Positions 26,808-34,399 of a stretch of 64,000 nt of DNA are shown here, piece by piece. Under the pieces are notes generated by a model. That model did no database searches. It was not told the DNA's origin and was given only the letters and a program-made list of their open reading frames with translations. A program made the translations under genes and the position numbers. Position 1 is the first letter of the stretch; the number at the start of each line of letters is the position of its first letter. Origin of the DNA: CAYPHY01 sp964410625 (GTDB lineage Bacteria; Chloroflexota; Anaerolineae; Promineifilales; Promineifilaceae); assembly GCA_964410625.1 (NCBI GenBank), contig CAYPHY010000016.1:24754-88753 (forward strand). The letters are read 5' to 3'.

Positions 26808-27890
26808 TTAGCCTTTATCCATTTCTCTGATAGCCTCACCTCCCTTCACCGCCTGATTGGCTGAACCAGTCTTATCCATTACCCGCTCTGCTTCGTTCCC
26901 GCTCTCCACTTCGGCCGTCGCTTTCTGGTCGCGCTGGAAACGTTGGGTGAGCACAATATCCTGCGGGTAGTTGCCAAAGTGGCTGCCAAACAAATTCAGC
27001 CCACCCACATTCCGCGCATCCCGCTTAATGCCAATTCGTACCCGGATTGAATCACCCTTCGCCAATTCCAAATCATCCAAAGTCGTGCGCGAAACTTGCA
27101 CCCCATCTACAAAACTTCCTTGCGCCGTAACCTTCCACACCTTTAATAAGCCATACTGCGAATTGCTGTTGTCCCACCATGCCGGAGTCAACACGCCATG
27201 TTCGCCGCCAAAATCGGCCGGGCTGGTCCAGCTGCCAATCTCACGGCCGTTAACCCACACCGTAATATCCGACGGCCACTCATCATGATAAAGCGGCGCC
27301 TCCGAGCAAACCTCAAAGCTCAATTCCAGCCGGTCCATCGTCGCATCCGGCGGCACGCGGTTGGGAAAACGATACTCCACATAGCCGCGCCGGAACCACA
27401 GCAACTGGGCATGAATCCGCTCCGGCTCATAAAAGGCCGACGGGTCATCCAGATGGCCGATAAAGCCTGTTTCGCTGACCAGCCCACAGGTAGGGACCAC
27501 CTCGGCATCCACATACGCGCCAATCGGCATTGAAATTCGCGCCAGTGTTTCCTCATGCAACTGCCGCGCCGGTAACTGGATCACCACCTGGTCATAAATA
27601 CGGGCGCACACCTTCTGCAAGCCCCGTTTCGCCGGTTGCAGGTCCGTCTTAATCAGCCCCGCGCTTTCTAAAATATTGATATGTAATGTAGCTGTTGATT
27701 GGGGTAAATCGAGGGCGTCGGCAATTTCCAGGACACTACACGTCCGCTCCCCCAGCAGGCGCAAAATCGCAACTCGTGTGTCGGAGCTAAGCGCCTTAGT
27801 CACGGCCGCTAACATCTCGCGGTTAACGACCTCCGAATCCAGGCTGAGGACACGCCCGGCCAGCACCGGGCCAGAGCTACTTCTCTCCAC
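26808..27890 (-). CDS. ArsR-type winged-helix regulator with large C-terminal domain
   Basis: Residues about 25-95 form a winged helix: AAVTKALSSDTRVAILRLLGERTCSVLEIADALDLPQSTATLHINILESAGLI, the ArsR/HTH_20 pattern. The remaining 260 residues form an uncharacterised beta-rich domain (e.g. CSEAPLYHDEWPSDITVWVNGREIGSWTSPADFGGEHG), which looks like a carbohydrate- or ligand-sensing module. The GTG start has GGAGG four bases upstream. The gene lies directly upstream of, and in the same direction as, the sugar operon, so it most likely controls that operon in response to a sugar. That is inference. The C-terminal 30 residues contain degenerate repeats (MDKTGSANQ, REMDKG). Confidence 0.87.
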   Translation of the reverse strand: MERSSSGPVLAGRVLSLDSEVVNREMLAAVTKALSSDTRVAILRLLGERTCSVLEIADALDLPQSTATLHINILESAGLIKTDLQPAKRGLQKVCARIYDQVVIQLPARQLHEETLARISMPIGAYVDAEVVPTCGLVSETGFIGHLDDPSAFYEPERIHAQLLWFRRGYVEYRFPNRVPPDATMDRLELSFEVCSEAPLYHDEWPSDITVWVNGREIGSWTSPADFGGEHGVLTPAWWDNSNSQYGLLKVWKVTAQGSFVDGVQVSRTTLDDLELAKGDSIRVRIGIKRDARNVGGLNLFGSHFGNYPQDIVLTQRFQRDQKATAEVESGNEAERVMDKTGSANQAVKGGEAIREMDKG

Positions 27891-27909
27891 CGCACCTCCG
27901 CTGAAGGGG

Positions 27910-27960
27910 TAAGCGGTAATCGGTAAACAGCACTCGGACTAGCGATTACCGATTACTGAT
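27910..27960. repeat. Heptamer word palindrome, CGGTAAT family (copy 1)
   Basis: GCGGTAATCGGTAAACAG is mirrored by GCGATTACCGATTACTG around a 9-bp loop, in the promoter region of the ArsR-type regulator. Larger copies are at 42846 and 63033. Confidence 0.8.
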
Positions 27961-28159
27961 CACTTCTTCCTGGTCGCCGTTGTAAAAGAAACATAATTTT
28001 ATGTTTCAATGCATATTATAATAATTCAAAATACAGCAAAGTCAACCCCCGTGAGATACATTCTTGGGACAGTTTGTACAAGGTAAAAGGGGAATGACAA
28101 AAATTGACAACGATGGGAGAATTGTGTACCAAAATGGGCACAAGTAGCGTATCGGAGGA

Positions 28160-28417
28160 ATGGTGGCAAAAACGGCCGTTGTCAAAGCCAGAATTGAACC
28201 ACACTTGAAAGAAGAAGTAGAGCTGATCTTACATGAGCTAGGGCTTTCCCCCACAGAAGCCGTCACGCTCTTCTATCGCCAGGTCAAGCTCAGAAAGGGG
28301 TTGCCGTTTGCAGTGGCAATTCCCAACGAAGTCACCCTGCAAACATTCCAGGACACAGACGAGGGGAAGAACATTGTCCGTGTCAAGGACAAGGAAGAAC
28401 TCTTTGACGAACTGTAA
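28160..28417 (+). CDS. RelB/DinJ-family antitoxin (no toxin partner adjacent)
   Basis: The 85-aa protein has the ribbon-helix-helix pattern VVKARIEPHLKEEVELILHELGLSPTEAVTLFYRQVKLRKGLPF, which is the RelB/DinJ signature. The acidic C-terminus (DTDEGKNIVRVKDKEEL) would wrap a toxin. GGAGGA is directly before the ATG, so the GTG one codon later (28163) may be the real start. No RelE/YafQ-like toxin gene follows; the next gene is the convergent MazF. It may therefore be a solitary remnant of a toxin-antitoxin pair or act with a toxin elsewhere. Confidence 0.85.
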   Translation: MVAKTAVVKARIEPHLKEEVELILHELGLSPTEAVTLFYRQVKLRKGLPFAVAIPNEVTLQTFQDTDEGKNIVRVKDKEELFDEL

Positions 28418-28437
28418 TTAAAACAGAGATAAACGTA

Positions 28438-28815
28438 TCATAATCCCAAGTTAAAACGTAGTGCTTTATCTACCTCTCGTAACTTAGATGCGCTTAGCCG
28501 CCCAATTGGCCGCACGGCCGTCTCCCCACGAGGAGATCGAAGACGACTATCCCGGCCGCTCTGGTGGATTGTCACCATTTGGGCGCAATTGATCGCACTG
28601 CGCTGTGGAAGCCCACTTTCTTCCGGCTCAATCACAACGACAAAAGGAAAAGGTTTAGACGGGATGGTTCGTGTAATAGCAACAACAACCGTTGTTGGAC
28701 TGTATTGATTCCCTATATCGTTTTGCACCACAAGGGCTGGTCGCAACCCTCCCTGCTCACTTCCTTTAACTGGTTCAAATTCAGCCCAATAAATTTCGCC
28801 CCGCTTAACTGGCAT
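28438..28815 (-). CDS. mazF: MazF/PemK-family endoribonuclease toxin
   Basis: From the ATG at 28815 the protein begins MPVKRGEIYWAEFEPVKGSEQGGLRPALVVQND, the canonical MazF N-terminus with the GxxRPALV strand. It continues to VVVAITRTI and RSAINCAQMVTI, the catalytic region, and ends with SKLREVDKALRFNLGL. Members cut mRNA at short sequences. GGAGG lies nine bases upstream inside the antitoxin gene, and the ATG overlaps the antitoxin stop by 11 bp, so translation is coupled. A longer frame to 28896 is not used. Length (125 aa) is slightly above usual (110-120). Confidence 0.93.
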   Translation of the reverse strand: MPVKRGEIYWAEFEPVKGSEQGGLRPALVVQNDIGNQYSPTTVVVAITRTIPSKPFPFVVVIEPEESGLPQRSAINCAQMVTIHQSGRDSRLRSPRGETAVRPIGRLSASKLREVDKALRFNLGL

Positions 28816-29080
28816 CCCAATACTCCTCCATACTTCCCCAAGCTTCCGAAGCGGCTTGACCACTTGCAGCAGCAAACTCGATCGCTTCATTAGCATAAAA
28901 CTGATACCCTTCGGCCGCCAATTTTTCTTCTTCCAGCTTTTTAATCATCGCCAGCGCAGAAGAAATGACTTGGCTCCGACTGGTTCTTGATTGAATGGCA
29001 TGTTGATCAGCAAACTCTACTAAATATTCAGGTAGAGAAATAGTGATCTTGCGTACGGCGGTTGATTGTTCAATATCCAT
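28805..29080 (-). CDS. mazE: Ribbon-helix-helix antitoxin of the MazF toxin
   Basis: The 91-aa protein starts with RKITISLPEYLVEFADQHAIQSRTSRSQVISSALAMI, a MetJ/Arc-type ribbon-helix-helix for DNA binding. An acidic and aromatic C-terminal tail (EAWGSMEEYWDAS) is suited to cover the toxin. GGAG lies 12 bases before the ATG. The gene precedes and overlaps mazF, as usual for antitoxins, and probably represses their shared promoter at 29095-29175, which has a small palindrome. Confidence 0.9.
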   Translation of the reverse strand: MDIEQSTAVRKITISLPEYLVEFADQHAIQSRTSRSQVISSALAMIKKLEEEKLAAEGYQFYANEAIEFAAASGQAASEAWGSMEEYWDAS

Positions 29081-29159
29081 ATCTTTATGCTCCTATCCTG
29101 TTACAGCACATACTTATTTTACTAATCCGATTCCCATAATACAAGTCATACTATTGATA

Positions 29160-29172
29160 ATACTTATAGTAT
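29160..29172. promoter_or_regulatory. Candidate operator upstream of mazEF
   Basis: ATACTTATAGTAT is a perfect inverted repeat with 5-bp arms about 80 bp before the antitoxin start, in a locally AT-rich region that could hold the promoter. Such half-sites fit ribbon-helix-helix dimers. This is inference from position. Confidence 0.3.
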
Positions 29173-29180
29173 ACCAGAGA

Positions 29181-31937
29181 TTACAGCATTAATCGCAAAT
29201 GTTCCAGAAGCATCACGGCCGCCAACGGATCAACATCCACCAGCCCGTCTATGCGCAAGGTAGATACGAGCAGCACCCCCCGGCCGATCCCCATCCGCTG
29301 CACCAACCCCACCGGCCGTCGCAACCAGCCCACAAACAACCCCGCCAACACACCATCCGCAAAATCCTCGATGCGGGTCGAGCTAATCACCGTCTCCGGG
29401 ACGATTGGCGCGAAGCTGAAATCCAAACGGCCGTCCCCCGGCACATCCCCTCCCCACAAATCCCGCCGGTACCAGGCAAAGCTACTCGCCCAATCCCCCG
29501 CCCAGGGCGTGCCGCGCCGCGCTTGCAGCTCCAGCCCCGGCACGGCCGTCTGCAATGCCTCCGCCCCCTCCGCCAAAAACAAAACCCTTCCCCCCGCCTC
29601 CACAAAGCGCAACCCATCCTCATCCAAGGTCGTCACGATCAGTGGGACATCTGGCGCGGCCGTCTCCACCACCTGATACCCCGCCCCCCTTAGCTTCTCC
29701 GCCAACGCCCCATCCCGACAAGCGACCACCGGCAAGGGCCTTTCGGCCGCCGGAAACAGACTCAGTCCCAGCCGGTTACGCGCCAGCACCCAGCCGTGTG
29801 CATCCCGAACGGAGAAACACAACTCAAACGACTGCGCCATCGTCACCGCCGGTAACGTCAGCGGCAATGGCTCCAATTCGACAACTTCACCCGCCGCAAC
29901 CGTGAAAGCAGCAGATTCAGTCAATATTGACCCATCAGCAGAGTCAACCCGCAAAACCACATCCTCAATAGCGGCCGCCCCCGCATGAGCGACATGCAGC
30001 GTTAGCTCAATCCTTTCCCCGCTCCAACAAGCCAACCGTTCCGTTCGTGAGATAATCACCGTGTCGGCGTTTAACTCAGCCAAACGATGGTAATACGCCT
30101 TCGGCCGCCGCAACATATCCAGCAACCCATTACACTCCCAATGCAAATCCGTAAACTCCGTAATCACATACCCCTGAATCGCCGGATGCAGCCGCATTGT
30201 CTCAATCTCATACTTTAGCGCCTCAAACTGCGCCCACTGCGACGCCCGCGCCAATCCCGCATAGTCGCCAAACACCTTATCCAACTGCAACTGCTCAAAG
30301 CGCTCGGCCGCCCCCTGCGGATGCACATCCCCCCCACTCCAATTATGCCCCGTCGCAAACCACCACGGCTCTCCGCCGCCCGGCTCCCCGCCGCCATAAT
30401 GCGCCACCAACGGCCCAATGTCCGGCAAGCCCCAATTGCCAAACTCCGACACCACCAACGGCGCACCCTTTTCGCGGTTCGCCTGGTATTCCGCCTCTGG
30501 CCCATACAGCCACGACGGCCGCTTGGCAAAATCCTCCACCCAACGCGCCCACCGCGCCATCCCATCCGGCATTGCCGCATAGTAATGAAAGTCATCTATA
30601 TCGCTCTGCACATGGACGTTGTGGAAACAGGGGGAGTTGTCCACCACCAGCCGCGTCGGATCAAGCCCCTTCACCCACTCAAACATCTCCGCCAACCACG
30701 CCCGGTGCGCCGGGTTCTTTTCCAAATCCACCCCCCAACTCTCATTGATGATCGTCCAGATCACAATCGAAGGATGGTTCCAATCACGCCCCACCATCCC
30801 CGCAATCGTTTCACGGGCGAGGGCGGCGGCCGTTTCCGTCAACTCCTTCCAATTCGGCAGTTCCGTCCAAATCAACAACCCCACGCGATCGGCCGCCTGA
30901 TAATAGCGCGGGTCCGCCACCTTGATATGCACCCGCAAACAGTTCAGCCCCATCTTCCGCGCCTGCCGGAATTGCGCTTCAATATACTCCAGCGAGGGAG
31001 GGGTATAAATCAGGTCGGGATAATAATCCTGGTCCAACGCCCCGCGCAGGTAAAGCGGTCGGCCGTTCAACCACAACTGCCCCGCCCGCGCCTCAATCGT
31101 CCGCCAGCCAAACGACTCACTTACTTCATCCCGCCCCGCCTCACTCTCCAAGACAACCTGCGCCTCATACAGATAAGGCCGGTCAACATCCCACAACTGC
31201 GGATCAGAAACATGCAACTTGAATTCAGCCGCCCCGCCCGCCGCCTGGACAACCTCCTCCCCATCCGCGTCCACAATCGTCACATAAACCACATCCCGCT
31301 CCGCCAACGGCCGACTAGCCGCCACCCTTACCACCACATCCCCCGTCTTCGCATCCGCCGTGATTTTGACCCGTTCGATATAGGCTAACGGCCGCGCCTC
31401 CATCCACACCGGCTGCCAGATACCGCTCAATTGCCCATACCAGCTTTGCTTGCCATGCGGGATTTCCGCAAATCGCACCTCGCCACCATCACCATCAACC
31501 GGCGGGTCAAAAACGCGGACGACCAACACATTCTCCCCCTCGGCCGCCAGCAAATGCCCCACCTCAAACTCAAACGGCAAATACCCCCCCTCATGCTCCC
31601 CCACAAACACCCCATTCAGCCACACCCGCGCCTGATAATCCACTGCCCCAAAATGTAAAATCACCGCTCCGCTTCGCCAATCCGCAGGCGTCCGAAACGT
31701 GCGCCGATACCACGCCGTCCCCGCCGCCAACCGCAACGCCTCAACCTGCGCCTGCCACGGCCCCGGCACGCCAATCGGCCGCCACCCTCCTCTCTCTTGA
31801 ATCAGGCCACTATCCCCAAAAAAGTAAAAATCCGCGTCATCCGCGTCTTCATCCGCGCCATCCGCGTAACCATAACCACCCTCATCATAAAAAAACTGCC
31901 ACTCACCATCCAGCGACAAACGCGAGCGAGAAATCAT
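29181..31937 (-). CDS. Glycoside hydrolase family 2 enzyme (beta-galactosidase/glucuronidase-like)
   Basis: The 918-aa protein has the GH2 order: a jelly-roll sugar-binding domain (AWYRRTFRTPADWRSGAVILHFGAVDYQARVWLNGVFVGEHEGGYLPFEFEV, residues about 78-130), an immunoglobulin-like domain, and a TIM barrel. HPSIVIWTIINESWG (acid/base Glu near 400) and PLVVSEFGNWG (nucleophile Glu near 495) mark the active site. Residues 22-38 (YADGADEDADDADFYFF) are encoded by a word repeat and look like an inserted acidic loop. No signal peptide is present, so it is cytosolic. The ATG at 31937 is preferred to the TTG at 31940. It stands alone and probably processes beta-linked oligosaccharides. The exact substrate is not assigned. 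Confidence 0.92.
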   Translation of the reverse strand: MISRSRLSLDGEWQFFYDEGGYGYADGADEDADDADFYFFGDSGLIQERGGWRPIGVPGPWQAQVEALRLAAGTAWYRRTFRTPADWRSGAVILHFGAVDYQARVWLNGVFVGEHEGGYLPFEFEVGHLLAAEGENVLVVRVFDPPVDGDGGEVRFAEIPHGKQSWYGQLSGIWQPVWMEARPLAYIERVKITADAKTGDVVVRVAASRPLAERDVVYVTIVDADGEEVVQAAGGAAEFKLHVSDPQLWDVDRPYLYEAQVVLESEAGRDEVSESFGWRTIEARAGQLWLNGRPLYLRGALDQDYYPDLIYTPPSLEYIEAQFRQARKMGLNCLRVHIKVADPRYYQAADRVGLLIWTELPNWKELTETAAALARETIAGMVGRDWNHPSIVIWTIINESWGVDLEKNPAHRAWLAEMFEWVKGLDPTRLVVDNSPCFHNVHVQSDIDDFHYYAAMPDGMARWARWVEDFAKRPSWLYGPEAEYQANREKGAPLVVSEFGNWGLPDIGPLVAHYGGGEPGGGEPWWFATGHNWSGGDVHPQGAAERFEQLQLDKVFGDYAGLARASQWAQFEALKYEIETMRLHPAIQGYVITEFTDLHWECNGLLDMLRRPKAYYHRLAELNADTVIISRTERLACWSGERIELTLHVAHAGAAAIEDVVLRVDSADGSILTESAAFTVAAGEVVELEPLPLTLPAVTMAQSFELCFSVRDAHGWVLARNRLGLSLFPAAERPLPVVACRDGALAEKLRGAGYQVVETAAPDVPLIVTTLDEDGLRFVEAGGRVLFLAEGAEALQTAVPGLELQARRGTPWAGDWASSFAWYRRDLWGGDVPGDGRLDFSFAPIVPETVISSTRIEDFADGVLAGLFVGWLRRPVGLVQRMGIGRGVLLVSTLRIDGLVDVDPLAAVMLLEHLRLML
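31830..31871. repeat. Nonamer word repeat ATCCGCGTC inside the GH2 coding sequence
   Basis: ATCCGCGTC, ATCCGCGTC, TTC, ATCCGCGCC, ATCCGCGTA occur in a row within the gene and encode an Asp/Ala-rich stretch absent from normal GH2 N-termini. The same word forms intergenic copies at 41920 and 43480. Confidence 0.75.
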
Positions 31938-31957
31938 CAATCATACTCTCCTAAAAA

Positions 31958-32030
31958 TCTTAGCGCCTTTGCGTGAGACTCTTATTCATATCCTACAAAT
32001 CTTAGCGCCCTTCGCGCCTTTGCGTGAGCT
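31958..32030. repeat. CGCAAAGAC-family half elements (copies 4a and 4b)
   Basis: Two right arms, AGCGCCTTTGCGTGAG at 31962 and AGCGCCCTTCGCGCCTTTGCGTGAGC at 32002, stand in tandem without left arms, upstream of the GH2 gene. Confidence 0.65.
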
Positions 32031-32047
32031 TCCTCTTCACAGCAACC

Positions 32048-32090
32048 CGATTTGCCAAATCGCTGTAGCGCGATTTTCCAAATCGCCCGC
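32048..32090. repeat. GATTTGGCAAATCGCG-type palindromic repeat (copy 1)
   Basis: CGATTTGCCAAATCGC is a near-perfect palindrome, followed by GCGATTTTCCAAATCGC. The same word is at 61334-61357. Confidence 0.65.
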
Positions 32091-32154
32091 GAAGTATAAG
32101 AACAAGCCCCAATCGAGGCAAAAAGCAACCAAAGCAACCAGCCAAACAAAAACC

Positions 32155-32192
32155 CGGCTCTGGGCGGCGTATCTGCCACCACCCAGAGCCGG
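32155..32192 (-). terminator. Factor-independent terminator of the 34297-32231 gene
   Basis: On the minus strand CCCGGCTCTGGG pairs with CCCAGAGCCGGG over a loop of about 14 bases and is directly followed by TTTTTGTTT, 40 bp after the stop codon. It is the clearest classic terminator in the window. Confidence 0.85.
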
Positions 32193-32230
32193 GCCTCTTC
32201 TAAACCATCACCCTGCTGGCTATTACGCTA

Positions 32231-34297
32231 TTACTCAGTCGTAATCACCAACTCCGGCGAATGGACGCCTTCCTTACTACTATAAAACACAATGTTTTTG
32301 TTCCCATTGCGCAGGGCAAAACTGTAAGTGCCATTGCCCGCAACGGCCGCCGTCACATCCAGTTCCACCCACTGCCCATTATTCGCCGCGCCCACACTGT
32401 CCAGCGCCACATCACTGATCGCCGGAGCATTGTTCCACGTCAGTCCACCCTCCGTCCAGGCGCCGCCGCTCGAATACTCATTGCTAACCGCATAGACACT
32501 ACCTCCATCCGGCCCCGCATCCGTCACATAGAGCCGCAAAGTCGCGCTCTCCACCGCCCCACTGAGGCCACTGACGTTGAACTTGAGATAGCTGTTCATA
32601 TCGGCCGCCGCATCCTTGACCTTGATCGAGGGGTTGCTCCCATACTTCGTCGTCGGCTTGGCCGAATTGACAAAGGTGTCATCACTCGGCGTAAAGGATG
32701 CTCCGTCCCCACCGGGAGGAGGGGTCGCCTCGCCCCAGGCCGGGCCAACCGACAGGCCGGTAATCGGTTTCGGGAAGCCAAAGTCCGCCCGCTTGGCTTG
32801 CGGCAACAAGATATTCAACGTGTCGTCAAAACCGATCAGGTCGCCTTTCGCCACCTGCACATAGGTCGTCGGCCATCCCGTGTGATTCAGCAAGCGATAG
32901 TTTTTATTCAAGGTGAGCAGCAGGTCGGCCGTCCAGCTACCCGTCTGGTTGTCATCCAAAACGATAGCGGCCGCGCCCACATTCTGCCCATTCAGATTCC
33001 GTGCGACATCGTTCCCATCAAAGTACAACGACCACGCCCCGCCCGGATGAAACCTTAGTAAGTCCTCATCCGCGCCATTCAGCGTGCCACCCCCTTGTTC
33101 TGGCACCGAAGCCGCGCCCAGCGTGCTGATCAGCAAATCGCCGCTCGTTGTGAGCGCAATCGCGTCAACCGCCTCCTTGGCCGTCGTCAGGCCCACCTCG
33201 TTGCCCCTCAGATACCACTCAAACTGCCCGGTCGTCGTTTCGCCCAAAGTCGTCGGCACAAAACGCACAATATCCTGCGGCAATACCTTTCCCAGCGTGC
33301 CCAGTACCTGCGCCTTCTTCAAGGAGATGAGGATGCTCCCATCACTCATCATTTCAAAGCCGCCCAATTGCGCCGTCAAACCCACATCCTCGCCATCAAA
33401 CACCTTCTGCCATGCGCCGGACGCATCATTCGCCAGGATGTCGTTTGTGCCAAAACTGACGCCACTCGCCTTCCCCTGCTTCAACCCCGCTACATAGAGG
33501 CTCATGCGTTCCAACGAAAGCTGATACGCCATCGGTGTGTTCGGCGATTGATCGCACAAGTCCGGATACCAGGCAAAGATCGAATACCGGCCGGTCGTCG
33601 GCAGCACCACCCGCACTTGCGAATGACCTTGCTCCAGCCGGGCCATCGCGTGTAAGTCATCACTATCCAGCGATACCACGCGAAAATCAATGATCTCCGC
33701 ACCGTTGTTCTCTAAATGGATGTCCGCAACCTGACCGGCAACCCCTTCAAACACATAGTAATCATAGTCGGAAGGCCAGTCAAATAGACCATCAACCATT
33801 TCCCCAAAGGCAATTGGCGTCGGATTCTCCTCTGAGTTCGCCAGCTCACCAGCCGAGTGCAGCGCGGTAAACAGCGTGTAATCACCCGTAACTTCAAAAG
33901 GCTCGCCTTGCATGTTGGTATAGCGGATATAGTAGGTCCCTGTCGAGGGGGCGGTAAAGGCTGGGATAACGGCTCGCGGCCAGATATTTTGATCCTCGGC
34001 CAGCAGGTTCCCCTCGGCATCATACACCGATAGGTGGTACCACAAATCATCCTCAACACAACTTTCGGCCACCAGGTAAAGCGTTTGCCCGGCCGTCAGT
34101 TCTATGCTAAAGAAATCCACATCATCAATCGAGTTATTCCTCGCCATCGTTTCACCCAACGTGATTGGCGTTGCCTGCCCCATGGTGTCGTTGGGTTCGA
34201 TTTCGGCCGTCGTCGGCGCGGCCAGCGCAACAGCCGCCGTCCCGCCAACAACCAAAACCGCAATCAAAAGTAAACTAAGTATTCGCTTTGCATTCAT
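32231..34297 (-). CDS. Secreted protein with PPC domains and C-terminal DNRLRE-type domain
   Basis: A signal peptide (residues about 1-27, LSLLLIAVLVVGGTAAVALA) is followed by two prepeptidase-type beta-sandwich regions: EIEPNDTMGQATPITLGETM with DVDFFSIELTAGQTLYL, then NSEENPTPIAFGEMVDG with YDYYVFEGVAGQ. A beta-propeller-like middle follows. From about residue 535 there is a DNRLRE/CBM96-like domain (SDDTFVNSAKPTTKYGSNPSI, then SYLKFNVSGL and ATLRLYVTDAGPDGGSVYAV, ending GVHSPELVITTE). The whole protein is for outside the cell. GGAG lies eight bases before the ATG. The next gene upstream shares the C-terminal domain. Function is probably polysaccharide binding or surface display; enzymatic activity is not shown. 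Confidence 0.87.
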   Translation of the reverse strand: MNAKRILSLLLIAVLVVGGTAAVALAAPTTAEIEPNDTMGQATPITLGETMARNNSIDDVDFFSIELTAGQTLYLVAESCVEDDLWYHLSVYDAEGNLLAEDQNIWPRAVIPAFTAPSTGTYYIRYTNMQGEPFEVTGDYTLFTALHSAGELANSEENPTPIAFGEMVDGLFDWPSDYDYYVFEGVAGQVADIHLENNGAEIIDFRVVSLDSDDLHAMARLEQGHSQVRVVLPTTGRYSIFAWYPDLCDQSPNTPMAYQLSLERMSLYVAGLKQGKASGVSFGTNDILANDASGAWQKVFDGEDVGLTAQLGGFEMMSDGSILISLKKAQVLGTLGKVLPQDIVRFVPTTLGETTTGQFEWYLRGNEVGLTTAKEAVDAIALTTSGDLLISTLGAASVPEQGGGTLNGADEDLLRFHPGGAWSLYFDGNDVARNLNGQNVGAAAIVLDDNQTGSWTADLLLTLNKNYRLLNHTGWPTTYVQVAKGDLIGFDDTLNILLPQAKRADFGFPKPITGLSVGPAWGEATPPPGGDGASFTPSDDTFVNSAKPTTKYGSNPSIKVKDAAADMNSYLKFNVSGLSGAVESATLRLYVTDAGPDGGSVYAVSNEYSSGGAWTEGGLTWNNAPAISDVALDSVGAANNGQWVELDVTAAVAGNGTYSFALRNGNKNIVFYSSKEGVHSPELVITTE

Positions 34298-34347
34298 TTT
34301 TATCGCTCCATGCAGAACTTCCCAAACTTATCCCTCCCCAATTTCGA

Positions 34348-34382
34348 ACCCTGCCCCCATAGATTAAAATATAGGGGCAGGG
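34348..34382. terminator. Possible terminator hairpin after the TolB-like gene
   Basis: CCCTGCCCC and GGGGCAGGG form a 9-bp stem with an AT-rich loop, 18 bp beyond the minus-strand stop at 34400. No T-run follows closely. Confidence 0.45.
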
Positions 34383-34399
34383 CTTCTCCCACCAAACAT

